From Rugalucina vietnamica (Eukaryota > Mollusca > Bivalvia > Lucinida > Lucinidae), in contig OZ024883.1 of assembly GCA_964017185.1 (NCBI GenBank), forward strand, positions 2,914,001 to 2,978,000: a stretch of DNA of 64,000 nt, given 5' to 3'. The notes beneath the pieces are model-generated. The model was not told the DNA's origin. It saw only the letters and a list, made by a program, of their open reading frames with translations, and made no database searches. The translations under genes and the position numbers were made by a program. Within the stretch, counting starts at the first letter, position 1. Every line of letters begins with the position of its first letter. Positions 23,208 through 34,060 of this stretch are shown piece after piece.

Positions 23208-23365
23208 TTAAATTTGAAAATCAATTCATATTATCTGCGATAAACTTAGAAAATCTTTTCTGGAAATTTATGATACCGATAGCCCTGCTGTAGAAGTTTG
23301 GCTGTTTAACGTTAATTTTGCGAGTTGAACTCCGCAACATGATTGCAGACCTAACAATCTATTCA
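23208..23365 (-). pseudogene. Family B RT fragment, inverted
   Basis: Minus-strand RT fragment with matches around AACATTAAATTTGAAAATC (NVGL region), AGCCCTGCTG and TCTGCAATCATG. It follows a plus-strand family B end exactly as at 20196/20197. Confidence 0.7.
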
Positions 23366-23482
23366 AAAAATCATTTTATCCCTTTTAAAAAGCAGCTTTG
23401 TGATCTTGTTCAACTGAACGTAAGCCAACTTTGAGTAAACCATTACATAAACACACCCATGTGATAAAGAGATTTGTCTTAA

Positions 23483-23731
23483 GTTGTGAAAACTGAAAAT
23501 TTTCATTACAAAAAAAAAAAATGATATTTTTAATAGTTTCGCTCAAAACATACATTGTGGGTACACGTTAGAGCCACCGCGGCGGGCGAGGCGGTTCTAA
23601 CGAGTACACACAGTGTATGTTTTGGATAAACAAAAAATAAGAAAATTAGGTATACCCCTGCAAACCCCACCTAATTTTTCTATATAAAAGTGGGGTTTAA
23701 GGGGGTATTCATTTCATGGACATGTTTTCCA
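23483..23731 (+). mobile_element. Palindromic MITE, family A copy 2 (degenerate)
   Basis: Inner arms ACATACATTGTGGGTACACG and GAGTACACACAGTGTATG flank a corrupted core (GAGCCACCGCGGCGGGCG). The right end has GGACATGTTTTCC; the left terminal repeat is mostly lost. Confidence 0.75.
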
Positions 23732-25131
23732 CCTTCTGTCTGGGTTGAACGGTAAGGAATCAACATTGACTCTGCAAATGTCATGGAGCATCGACCTAGA
23801 TACACGCACTGGATAATCACGGCTGAACTTTGAGACAGTGCTTATCCAACGTGTTAATTTGGAACTACCAGAAAATGTGCCTGAAACTGGTAATGGAACT
23901 AGCAAATCGAGAATATTATGAGCGTTATAGGGATGCGAGGTCTGTTAAAACAGCTGTAACTTAAACCCACAGTTAATTCAAATAATGTTTTATAACTTGT
24001 TATATTACACAATTTTCAATACGTTGAGCAGATGTTTGTTTCGTTAAGCGGAAGTCAGGAAGCATGATCCCTGGGGTTGCGTAATGCTAAGATTAAGCCC
24101 AGTTTCACGCATGAAATAATAACACGTATGATCGTACAGACTGCATCACTTCTGACCAACGTTTCTAAGCAAATAATCATGAAACTTTGTGAATTAATAC
24201 AATAGCTCATTGTTGGAATAACTATTTAACCCTAGCTGCTTTCTAGTCTGCCATAAAGCGACCTGCCGGAAATAGAATAATGGCGACATGTCGTAAAACA
24301 ACCGCGAAGAACTTGCAGGAAATTTTCTTTTCAGCTCACACCGTTTACCATTTTGCATAACAATTATGCATTTTTGTACAACATTGACAAAAGACATAAA
24401 ATTATTCACAATTAAAGTTAAAAGGTCGATTATTCCCACGAAATACAGCAAAAAAGCATCGGGTCTTATTTTAAAAGTCATAAAAATTTAATAGCCATAA
24501 TTATTGCTAGATTGTGACTGTCAACCCACAAGTAAATCAATATTATTGTCAGTGTCTGTAATTATGTATTGTGTTTTATTCGGCTGAATCTGTCACCTCT
24601 GTAACAAACATCAGGATAATATATCCGTTCTACAAACACTGAATCTGATGTAGACAATTAATGCGATCAAGAATAAGGAAGGGATGCAAAACAACAAATG
24701 GTCTTAAACCTAAAATTAATTCTGTTTGCCCTCTCTACCCTGTCTAGAAAAGTTGGGTAGACGGGTAGACACTTTTTGTTTTCAATGAACTACTATATTA
24801 TGTATAATTTTGGTCGAAGGCAAGATGTACAAAGCCAGTCACATGCAATTACAGTTGCATTGTATTGCTGAGCATAAGAAGAATTGAACAGCCAATTCCT
24901 GAGGAAGTTCATGGTATAAAAGATTTTCGGGATAAATATTTACTCTCTTACCGATTTTTAAGGATAATAAAACTATTTGAGTAGGCACCATTTTGGAGAA
25001 AATGTGGAAAGGGCAAACAAACATATTTTAGTTTTGGCCCTAGCTACCACATACCAAATAGAGAGAGTTTAGGAAACATGCCGCACGATGTCGAACCGCA
25101 AGTAGCGCTGCCTCTTCAATAAAGGAGTAGC
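23732..25131. other. Unassigned sequence
   Basis: No gene or repeat recognised. Minus-strand frames at 24481-24194 and 25024-24839 show no known domains. Confidence 0.4.
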
Positions 25132-25355
25132 CATCAGGAAAACATGTCCGTGCAATGTATACCCCCTAAACCCCACTTTTATATAGAAAAATTGGGCTAT
25201 GCAGGGGTATACCTCGGCGAGGCGGTTCTAACGTGTACCCACAATCTATCTTTTGAGCAAAAAAAAGAAAAAATATCCAAATTTTTCTGCTGAAAATTTT
25301 CAATTTTCAAAGTTCAAAAAATCTTTGTATATTGCATGGGCAAGTTTTCGTAATG
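25132..25355 (-). mobile_element. Palindromic MITE, family A copy 3
   Basis: Reverse orientation: begins CATCAGGAAAACATGTCCG and ends GGGCAAGTTTTCGTAATG. One arm of the central palindrome is deleted; only CTCGGCGAGGCGGTTCTAAC remains. Confidence 0.85.
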
Positions 25356-25369
25356 TGAGGAAAAGAAAA

Positions 25370-25555
25370 TTTACGAGAATGCTTGTATGTGAAGCTGAAA
25401 AACAGTACATATACCGAAAAGCCGGGATCAGTGAAACATCATCAATATCTTCTACAGTGACTTGCCTTTTTTGCAAAAGACAGCTTAGATTCAGCCATCA
25501 AATAATGTACAATAGCACATGACCAACTTATATTCAAGAAATAAAGAAGATAATG
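25370..25555 (+). pseudogene. Relic of the LINE ORF2 C-terminus (zinc finger end)
   Basis: Encodes CEAEKQYIYRKAG, VTCLFCKRQLRFSHQ and, out of frame, the IQEIK-like end before the stop. This parallels CEAERKRRERKA...LTCSTCNRQF...SHQ at the 3' end of 17911-20061. A deletion has removed part of the finger loop. It lies 15 bp after a family A MITE. Confidence 0.7.
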
Positions 25556-26880
25556 TTAGCAAAATTCTTTAGGGGCTATGTCTTGGCAACAAGAATCAGT
25601 TTGATTCCTCGAACCCTATTTCCAGGTCCAAATAGAATACCCCATTAGACCTTTCTCTTTACTGAAAGATGGACGGTCAGCTAAATTACCTATACAATAA
25701 TTGTGGGTGCTTCCCTTTGTACAAATACGAATTTAGACCGATGTCTTTCATATACCGATATAGAATAAAAAGATAAATGGGAGGAGTAATAGATCTGGGA
25801 CATAAAACGATGAAAATGTGTGTTTATTGAGTATTGAATTGTAAAATAGTATACATGATTGATGTATCCAAGTGTTTTGAAAGGAAATTTTCATAAACCA
25901 TATTTGATAAAGAAATCATTTAGTCGGCAAATATAAGAAAATGTTTAGAAGTCATTTGAACTATAAACGAACAAAATTACCCCCTATTTACCGAGTTATT
26001 ACATGGAATAACCAAATGAGATTCCTTTGAATGCTACAATAAGAAGTAGTTTAGAATATTTGTTTCGGTGTCTGAGTATACAAACATATACTGAATCCAT
26101 TTCTTGCCTTTGACTACGTTCTGATTACATGCTGAATAGATATAAAGACACATTATTTCATATATGGAGTATTAAGTGTATTTTTCAATAAAAATCATCT
26201 TGCTAGAGTAGTTTTATTTTTCTGAATAGAAAAAGGATTTTAGTATCAAACTGTGGTTCCATTTTATTGCACAAAGTCTAATAATGGGGTATTGAATATG
26301 ATATAAAGACGGCATATTAAGACTCCCTACGGGGGTTAGGGGCTTTTATTCCAATTATAGAACAAGACAATGTCAATAGACTGAATACATCGAAGAGGTT
26401 CTATCTATTTCAATATCAGAAAGAATAAAACTACGAAATGGATGGTCTGTAACTAGACACTAAGTATTCTTTAGAACACTACCCTGACATGATAGTTAAA
26501 TGTGTAAATGCAAACAAGTAATAATGATGTCCAAAGGTTTATAAAACATCGCACTTAAGTCATTAAGACGCGCATTATGCGTTTTTCTGCTTCTTTAACC
26601 TCGCTTTATACTGAAACAATTTATTACTGTTTATAGGGTTGACACTATTTGCTCAGAAAATTGTTTTTGGTTTGTTTATCTATTATTTTAATCAAATGGG
26701 TGGGATCGGTTGATATTCTCGGTTGAAAATGGCGTCTGAAATATCTGTACCTAACAATGCAGTGGATGTTATAAATCCGATATAAGGCGGTCAGGTTCCT
26801 ATTATAATGCGTCTTTTTATCTGGTTATTGTGTTGGAAGTCACGTCGCTGTTACACGGATGTATTCAAGTTAAATGTACA
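25556..26880. other. Unassigned AT-rich sequence
   Basis: No open frame of note, no repeat family and no RNA gene recognised. Confidence 0.45.
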
Positions 26881-26925
26881 GGAAAAGGTAGGCAATGATC
26901 AGTAACTGGTGCAATCAGAACCAAA
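26881..26925 (-). mobile_element. Very short family B 3' fragment
   Basis: GGTAGGCAATGATCAG and GGTGCAATCAGAACC match the terminal 40 bases of family B. Confidence 0.6.
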
Positions 26926-26939
26926 GGTCCATCCTTAAA

Positions 26940-27198
26940 CACTATGAAAACTTGCCCATATTATAAAATTTGAAAATTTCTTTGGAAAAAAATGATATTT
27001 TCTTATTTTTGCTCAAAAACATAGATTGTGGGTACACGTTAGAACCGCCTTGCCGAGGCGGTTCTAACGAGTACCCACAATCTATGTTTTGGATCAAAAA
27101 TAAGAAAAAAGGTATACCCCTGTAACCCCAGTTTTAGTTTAAGGGGGTTAAAATGGGGTTTAAGGGGGTATACATTGCACGGACATGTTTTCTTGATG
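26940..27198 (+). mobile_element. Palindromic MITE, family A copy 4
   Basis: CACTATGAAAACTTGCCC to GGACATGTTTTCTTGATG. The central core GTTAGAACCGCC-TTGCC-GAGGCGGTTCTAAC is almost a perfect palindrome. Confidence 0.9.
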
Positions 27199-27490
27199 TT
27201 CAGATATGGGAATTCGCTACTGTATAACGCCCTCGGTCCATAAGGAATGTTTCTATTCCACGTTAACGTTTATTTCTTGTACGGCTAATTCTTTTATGAA
27301 TTTAACTTGCTGGTGACACAGCAACATAAATTAATACAGTACATTTTATTTTACATGGCTGAATTGTCTTTCCTGTCTATCCATCACACTGATACCCAGG
27401 AAGCATTGGCTCCGTCCCGAAATTACTGAAAAAAAAACTGTTGATAGTGTTGTAAAACCTCAATACTTGCAAACACTCATGTTGGATTAT

Positions 27491-27575
27491 AAAATAGACA
27501 ATTCTGTCCCAAGGAACATCATTGGCATCAAAACTGAGCAGCAGAGCCCCGCCAAGGGACAGAATCGTCTATTTT
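27491..27575. repeat. Short inverted repeat (MITE-like), 85 bp
   Basis: AAAATAGACAATTCTGTCCC pairs with GGGACAGAATCGTCTATTTT around a 45-base loop. One mismatch in 20. Confidence 0.75.
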
Positions 27576-28353
27576 TGTCTAAGAATTAATATTTGAAATA
27601 GAAAATACAGTTATGCACCCCCGATGATATTAATCTGTTACGATCTTTCTATACAAAAAAAGCAGTTTGCATTGCTTCTGTACATGTAAATTTAGGCGTC
27701 ACGGAACAATTTGGCGGAAATAGCCACGGATGGTGTCCTTTATATTAACGCTTCCAGAATCAAAACGGAAGACGCGAGCATTACAAAAACTAAGCTGCAT
27801 GTGAAAAAATATGTCATGCCAAGTCATTTTGATAATTATATTATGATTAATTAGTAATGACTGTGGTGTAGAACGAAACTAGACATCTTACTATTTTTTA
27901 TCAAATTTATGTATTTACTTTGTACTGTTTACCTTTTCTTCGTTGCACACCTGTCTCCTTGCCAAACACTGCCATGAATGAAGGGTGGTAGTAGTCTACA
28001 GTTTTGTAAGCACTCGTGAACACGCGATAAGAAAGAAAGAGAACTCGTGGATGAATTATTTTCAATATTTTGTAATATATCTGCGACTGCACCGAGGTCA
28101 GTGTATATATTTTGTGTATCGGATTGAATGTTTAATTCTTCATTGGACAGCTTTAAAACCGCAAACAAAAAGAAGAAAAAAATACTCGATCTTTATAAAA
28201 TTGAAACAAGTAAACATTGATATGTTAGAAAAGTTGCAAATGGGTACTTTTTGAGCTACACTCTTTCAAAAAGCACTCCCCTTATAATAAAAAACTGCAC
28301 CTAATATCGCTTCTAGCTACCATTTGCCGCTATGCGAGCCGTGAATCTCCGTC
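27576..28353. other. Unassigned sequence
   Basis: Overlapping frames on both strands at 27907-28254, none with a known domain. Confidence 0.4.
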
Positions 28354-29336
28354 TTATTGAAAGCACAAGATTTGATTTACGTTCCTGTGCCCCTGCGGAC
28401 GAGCATGAATTCGTCGGGTGAGTTCATTCCAGACATGCTCAATCGGAGACATGTCTGTGGAGAAAGGCGGCCAGTCGAGCACTAAAACAGCATTGGCTGC
28501 CAGGAAATAGGCAGTTAGGCGAGCCCTATCATGCTGATAAATAAAGTTTCCTCTCCTGTTATTCTGACGCATAAATGGAACTGTAAAAGGACAAAGAATG
28601 TTGTCAATACAACGCCTAGCATTCACGTCCCCATTTAAAATGACTAGAAACGTTTTTATCAAACTGTTATTTCACCCCAAAACATGAACACTTCCACCCA
28701 CATCGCGGTTACATTTCAGAATATTATCCTCTGCAAATCGCTGGTCCCGTTCGCGATAGACTCTTACACGTCCGTCGCTATTATCCGCATAGAATTTCGA
28801 CTCAGCTGTAAAGAGGACTAACCCCCATTGCCCTCTAGTCCACCAACCCAGACCTAGTTTAGTCGCAGATTCTTGTGCCTGTTGGTCTGGACAAAGCGTT
28901 TCTTTGGCCTATGGCAGCGTAGCCCGGCTATCCGAAGCCTACGTCGCGCCATACATACGTTGATAGGACGTCTTAAAGTAAAGGATTTGAAAACATTGTC
29001 TAGAAACATTACTTAAAATGTTTTGTACATGTAATTGTAAATATTTTTTTCATCAAAAATATAAAACAACTTACCCTCGGAGTCCTACTGTTCGTCTGGT
29101 GGCTGCGGACCGGAACGGAAAGCGTCGATGTAAACGACGTAAATTGCCGTCTTGACATCGAGACCTTATTCTGGGTTGACCATTTCACGGTCCCAGTAGC
29201 TTGAAAACCATCCCTCAGGCGCTGAATAGATACATGTAGGTGGCAATTATAGTGCCGCGCGACGTCAGAAACACAGACTCCGGCTTGTTACATACCAATT
29301 GCGCCAGAACGTTCATGTTCGGGTAACTGTGGCATG
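28354..29336 (-). pseudogene. Tc1-like (DDE) transposase pseudogene with an intron
   Basis: Cut-and-paste transposase of the Tc1/mariner superfamily, decayed. Exon 1 (29336-29075): N-terminal helix-turn-helix, PQLPEHERSGAIGM then VCVSDVARHYNCHLHVSIQR-like residues, ending AATRRTVGLRG. A 103-nt stretch with GTAAGT...AG ends (29074-28972) interrupts it. Its removal joins the frame exactly as LRG-RPIN, where this family continues. Exon 2 encodes RLRIAGLRCHRPKKRF, a stop, then LFTAESKF, where the first catalytic Asp is replaced by Ala. DGRVRVYR and GGSVHV follow. The last part (28662-28354) holds QHDRARLTAYFL and SPIEHVWNEL. Only 29 residues separate the second Asp from the Glu, against 34 expected, because about five residues are deleted. 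Stops, shifts and lost catalytic residues mean it is inactive. No terminal repeats were identified. Confidence 0.85.
28972..29074 (-). other. Apparent spliceosomal intron in the transposase pseudogene
   Basis: Minus-strand donor GTAAGTTG at 29074 and acceptor TTTACTTTAAG ending at 28972. AT-rich, 103 nt. Exact excision restores the family's continuous reading frame. Confidence 0.7.
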
Positions 29337-29570
29337 ATAAATACAGCGAAAGAAATAAAACGTGTTTTTATACATGTACATGTATGTCAGGCTACTGATA
29401 ATTCAAAGATGCATGGTAATAAGGCTAAACCATTTTTCGTACGAACAGGTAAATAACGGTAAATGCAACTGTAGAGGCGAACTCTAAAACTTGGGATAGC
29501 GTTGCACATTGAAACAGGCAGTTATATCTAAAAGTTTGCAATAAATACATCTGGTGATGGCCAGTGCCTA

Positions 29571-30332
29571 AAGTCCAATTCGCATGCGCCAAAAATACAC
29601 GCGTGTAAATATACTCCGGTGTGCAAATTTTACTCGGGGTAAGCAAATGGCGCATGCCAACGCAAATACACACCGGAGAATATTTACATATGGGTAAATT
29701 TACTCCTGGGTCTGACCAGATGCAAATTTTATTTTTACAAATACGCACGTGTAAATTTACTATTTTGTCCCATGCGAACGCAAAGTAAAATTTACCCATG
29801 ATTATTTTTATTTTAAGTCAATATTCTGCTTTTAGATAACAAATTTTCACATTTTTTGTTCATAACTGATTATATGACAGTTGCTGAAACTTTGGATGAT
29901 TGTTGCTAAATAAGAGTTTATTGCCATTCAACACATTTTAGATCATATGGAGTGCAAACAGCGACACTATTTCTTCATCATTCTTGGTGAGATTCTTTGG
30001 GCATTTTAACAGTAATTTCTTGTAAAAGGATGATAAAAGGGAACTGAATAACTGCTAAGGTTATGCCTGACCATTACAAAATTCTCCTCTGCTGCCAAAG
30101 CCTACAAGAAGACCTTGAGGCAGCCTTTTCTTGTTTTGCAAATACATAAAACTTAAATGAACAGATTTTAATCCAGAAATGATAAATTTACGTACAAAAA
30201 TACTCCTGGTGATAAAACCCATGCGAACGCAATTTAAATTTACTCACAGGTTGATTTGCACACCGGAGTATATTTACACACCGGAGTATACTTACACAAG
30301 TGTATTTTTTTTTGCGCATGCGAATTGGACTT
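29571..30332. mobile_element. 762-bp TIR element with TA target duplication and subterminal repeats
   Basis: Left end AAGTCCAATTCGCATGCGCC; right end, reverse-complemented, AAGTCCAATTCGCATGCGCA. TA at 29569-29570 and 30333-30334. Inside, short units such as ACACCGGAGTATATTTAC and CCCATGCGAACGCAA recur near both ends in both orientations. No transposase. Non-autonomous, Tc1/mariner-type by TSD. A family A MITE starts four bases after the right TA. Confidence 0.85.
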
Positions 30333-30336
30333 TAAT

Positions 30337-30478
30337 CATCACGAAAACTCGCCCATTCAATATACAGAATTTTTTTAGCTTTAAAAATTGAAAACTTTCA
30401 GCTGAAAAATTTTGATTTTTTCTTATTTTTGCACCAAAACATAGATTGTGGGTATACGTTAGAACCGCCTCGCCGATG
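30337..30478 (+). mobile_element. Palindromic MITE, family A copy 5, half element
   Basis: CATCACGAAAACTCGCCC to GAACCGCCTCGCCGATG. The element stops at the centre of the palindrome; the whole right half is missing. Confidence 0.85.
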
Positions 30479-31039
30479 TCAACTGATGTAAATGGCGGAT
30501 TTTGTTGTAGGTAGTAGCTGGGTATCATTACCAACCCATTTGACTTGCTAAAACGATTGAAATTGTTTTTGGGAGCAAATAAAACGATTTTTCATGTTTT
30601 TTTTTTTTTGTTTTTGTTTTTGTTTTTTTTTTTTTTTTTTTTGTTTAGTTTTTTTTAACCGTTTTTAAAGCCCTTCAGTGAATGGCCGTTCATGGAGTAC
30701 ATTTTATGCAGTGGTTAAATTGTGTCCACTTGGAACAAAACAACAAAGGATCTCTAAAGTGCTGTGCAGAAAAAAAATAAGTAATTACAACTGTTTTCCT
30801 TCTAGATCTATGTCTTATACTATGATTATGACAGAACACCAGTTGACAGATCCATATGAATTAGGACATTTTATTATAAGAATTGTTTTTTGAAGGGGAA
30901 GGAGTGTGAACATTAATGAGCCCTTAAGTTAGCCCTTAATTATATCATGGGTGTGATAATGTCATTTGGCGTCTGACCAGTAAAATATTTTTACATGTGT
31001 CGTTTTGTTCCCACTTAACCACCTGCTCCGATTTTTCGC
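30479..31039. other. Unassigned sequence with a T-rich tract
   Basis: 30597-30655 is a T-rich simple tract. The remainder has no recognisable gene. Confidence 0.5.
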
Positions 31040-31205
31040 TGACTTTGCATTATCGGCTGGTTTCCAGCTTTCAAAAATCAATATTGGAAATACAGGTAAC
31101 GAAAACCACCCTGACCTCAAGGTCACGGTGGTTTTGGTTACCTGCATTTCCAATGTTGATTTTTTTTTCTAAGCTAGGAACCAGCCAATAATGCAAAAAA
31201 TGGTG
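31040..31205. mobile_element. Fold-back MITE (long near-perfect hairpin)
   Basis: Two arms of about 75 bases pair almost throughout: TTTGCATTATCGGCTGG with CCAGCCAATAATGCAAA at the outside, and GGTAACGAAAACCACC with GGTGGTTTTGGTTACC inside. The turn lies near TGACCTCAAGGTCA. Frames on both strands over it are by-products of the symmetry. Confidence 0.85.
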
Positions 31206-31363
31206 AATACGAAAGAAATCAGTCTATACTTCCATTCTGTCTATACCAGACAAAATCAACCAGTGCTATTGTTGCTGGGCATTGTGAACTAATTGTCTAG
31301 AAGGCATTCTGCTCTTTCAGTTTATGCTGCGTGCAAGGGAACATTGGTACCCCCAAATATGCC

Positions 31364-31660
31364 TGTATTTTATATTACTGATCGTTCCAATGCGGTACTT
31401 CTGTTGTGGTTCTTATTGTTTTATGTCTTGGTGTTGAATGTTTGTGCTGTTTGCACCTTATGTGCGTGTTCATATATTTTAGTTAAGTTTGGGTAACTGT
31501 AAGGCCACCTTATGGGAAATAGCTGCTCACACGGCTTAAGATATATTTTCTTTGTTCAAGTACCTGATTGTCAATTTAGTTTTTCCCACCTTGGTTTTTG
31601 GAGTGAAATTTTCTTTCTGATAGCGACATTTTCTGATCATTGCCTACTTGTATCTTTCTA
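31364..31660 (+). mobile_element. Family B 3' fragment
   Basis: From TTTTATATTACTGATCG through TTTTATGTCTTGGTGTTG to TTGCCTACTTGTATC. No coding part. Confidence 0.85.
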
Positions 31661-31690
31661 ATCCAAAATAATACAAAAAACAAAACAAAA

Positions 31691-31691
<1 letters not shown>

Positions 31692-31736
<45 letters not shown>
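31692..31736. repeat. Poly(A) tract
   Basis: 45 consecutive A, preceded by CAAAA units. Lies 30 bases after a family B 3' end, so it could be a retroposition tail of that copy. Confidence 0.95.
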
Positions 31737-31737
<1 letters not shown>

Positions 31738-31897
31738 ATACAATCACATACAATCACCGGATGACGTCAATTTTTGGAAACCCCACCGAATTTCATTTTC
31801 AAAACTGATTTTACTTTTTGGACCGTAATAAAGACTATTTACGTCCATCAGATAGTGCCAATCTGAGCGAAAATAATCAGTTGCTATAGAAAAAATA

Positions 31898-32100
31898 AAA
31901 TAAAACAGATTCTTTAATAGCAGTGAGCAAATTAATGAGAAAAGGGATGGGCCATACCGCTTTTTCGGCTACTTAAGCCTCTTCAGAGACCCTTTAGATT
32001 TGGTGGAATGGAGCCAAAGAGAAATACTGTAGTTTTGAAACTTTCAACAAAGACTAGTATTATTCAAAAAGAGCCAAAATATTAACGTTGGTTAGAAAAA
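31898..32100 (+). mobile_element. Family C retroposon, copy 1
   Basis: Shares ATTCTTTAATAGCAGTGAGCA, GGGATGGGCCATACCG, CGGCTACTTAAGCCTCTTCA and AAACTTTCAACA with 62435-62626 and 63379-63590. Confidence 0.7.
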
Positions 32101-32188
32101 TGAATCTAAACCGATAATGAATTTCTGATTTCTCAGAATACCCTCGCTGATCTCAAAGGACCAAAGGAAATATAATCTACACTATGTA

Positions 32189-33728
32189 CACGGCTACCGA
32201 ACAGTTTAATGCGTAACCGCGGTTAAGAAAAGAAATCCGATTCACGTCCTTCCGGTTTTGCGTGTGAGGTGCAGTAAAAGGTAAACAAACTTTCGCAGCT
32301 CGCGTTTCCAAGTAATTTATTTTCACCTGGAGAAAGTTATTAAAATTTTCTCAATGCAATTTTGTTAGTTATAAATTGATCTTATCGTATCTCAAAGGAT
32401 TTCCAGATTTGTCTCCTTATAATCGTGATTTTTATTCCCTCCTCCAAAATGCATGTTGAGATTGCATTGTACATGAAGAAAATATGGGTCAGTCATAGGG
32501 ATATTTTTAGATCCCCGCTAACTGCGTCATTATAAACGGACGGCAAGGCAGCGAACAGATGATTTAGTTCTGTGAACACTTTCCTTGCCAGTGACCGCTG
32601 CATTCTATGTATATGTGGCTAAAAGCTGTGTCAAAATTTCGGTCACGCATTTAATCATTAGAATGATAGCAAAATAATCGACATTAAAAGCACCTGTATT
32701 TTAGTTTCTCTCTCGAGTTCTACGTTTAACAATTTAATTATCACAGTGTCTCGTCATCTTTGTATGGTTTTTACCTCTACAAATCAAGTTTTATTGAAGG
32801 GTTTTTGACTTACAGTGGTATGCAAGAAAACACAAACAAACGAGAATCTGCATATACAAAAGCCTTAAATATACCTTTGTTTTCCTATTGTTCATGGTTT
32901 TAGTGAGTGATAATGCTAAATATTATAAACCCAGTTAATGCTTATAGACAACCCCTCTCAAGGAAAATGAAGAAAAAGAAATCCAAAATTGGTTTATTTG
33001 TGATGTTTGCAGTGAGAATACTTGGTATGTATCAAAATACAAACATTTTTGCAACAAACATGCAATACAAAACACTGTTATTTACATGTATGGTATTCCT
33101 GTTTATGATAAAACTTAGACTTTAAAACATTGTGAATACTGTAATTTGCTTTTTTTCGTTTGCTTTCATCTAAAACGCTGTACAGGGAATGTTAAATATC
33201 ATAAAACAGGCAGAGGTTTTCAAACATATCTTGAAATAAATCCCTCTTATTTTAATAATTAAATGCTTAACCATTTTTTTCTTCCCTTCGAAAAATAAAT
33301 GTTGAGCCCTAAGAAAAGTGAATACTGTGACAGACATCAGTTGTAATTTATTTAATATACAACTACAAATTTGTTGCGGAACAATCACAAAAACATGATA
33401 TTTAACAGCAAATTGCCCAATTTTTAGTTGTATTTTGCCGTTCTTGACCGTGTTGAAACACATGTTTCGAAGGAGGGAACAAATAACCCCCAAAAACATC
33501 AAGTAATGTTGCAAACTGTTTTGGTGCTGTCTAACAATGATAAATAAGTGACAAAATAGCATTCTTAGATTTTTGATACCGTTCTGTACTACAAAATAAT
33601 TATCGATCGATCCGAGTAGTGTATGTTTTGTTTACATTTTGTTGCACCTCACACGCAAAACCGGAAGGACGTGAATCGGATGTCTATTCTTAACCGGCGG
33701 TTACGCATTTAACTGTTTGGTAGCCGTG
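32189..33728. mobile_element. 1.54-kb TIR transposon with ~100-bp ends and ATGTA target duplication
   Basis: The left end starts CACGGCTACCGAACAG and the right, reverse-complemented, CACGGCTACCAAACAG. The two stay near 91% identical for about 102 bp, including CCGATTCACGTCCTTCCGG and TTTTGCGTGTGAGGTGCA. ATGTA lies on both sides (32184-32188, 33729-33733). The interior frames (32907-33125 plus, 33562-33170 minus) are AT-rich and not a recognisable transposase, so the element is non-autonomous. A 5-bp duplication with ends starting CAC is a combination known from Transib/ProtoRAG elements, but the rest of that terminus is not matched. Confidence 0.88.
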
Positions 33729-33824
33729 ATGTAGCTTTACTTAAGATTTATCATCCAATCATATTGGCTTAAAAGCGTCGGAGTTCCCTGTGTTATTTGA
33801 TGTCTGGGATATGTTTACATGTAT

Positions 33825-34060
33825 TGAGCCTCCTCATGAGAAAACCAACAATCTGCATAGGCGAAAACAAAGGCGCAGATCAGCTTCGCAGTAACTGCGA
33901 AGCTGATCAGCGCCTTTGTTTTCGCTACTCGGATAGTACAATTCCTCTTCTACTTAAATCCGAAATTTCAAGCTTGTAGCTCTTTTCTGTGCTTGTACAG
34001 CCCGGTTTGTGTCGGACCTGTTCTGAAACCACACCGTTGGTTTTCCCACGAGGCGGCTCA
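33825..34060 (+). mobile_element. Palindromic MITE, family D copy 1
   Basis: TGAGCCTCCTCATGAG...CACGAGGCGGCTCA termini; inner hairpin GGCGCAGATCAGCTTCGCAG / CTGCGAAGCTGATCAGCGCC with the turn at TAA. About 236 bp. Confidence 0.9.

Noticed and set aside
33170-33562. 130-codon minus-strand frame as the transposase of the 32189-33728 element
   Set aside because: AT-rich, no catalytic motif, far too short.
32189-33728. Firm assignment to Transib/ProtoRAG
   Set aside because: Only CAC and the 5-bp duplication fit; the heptamer and any transposase are missing, so it is kept as a hypothesis.
33797-33979. Frames across family D MITEs with ENKGADQLRS-like residues
   Set aside because: Again produced by the repeat's hairpin; such frames can end up in predicted proteins but are not genes.
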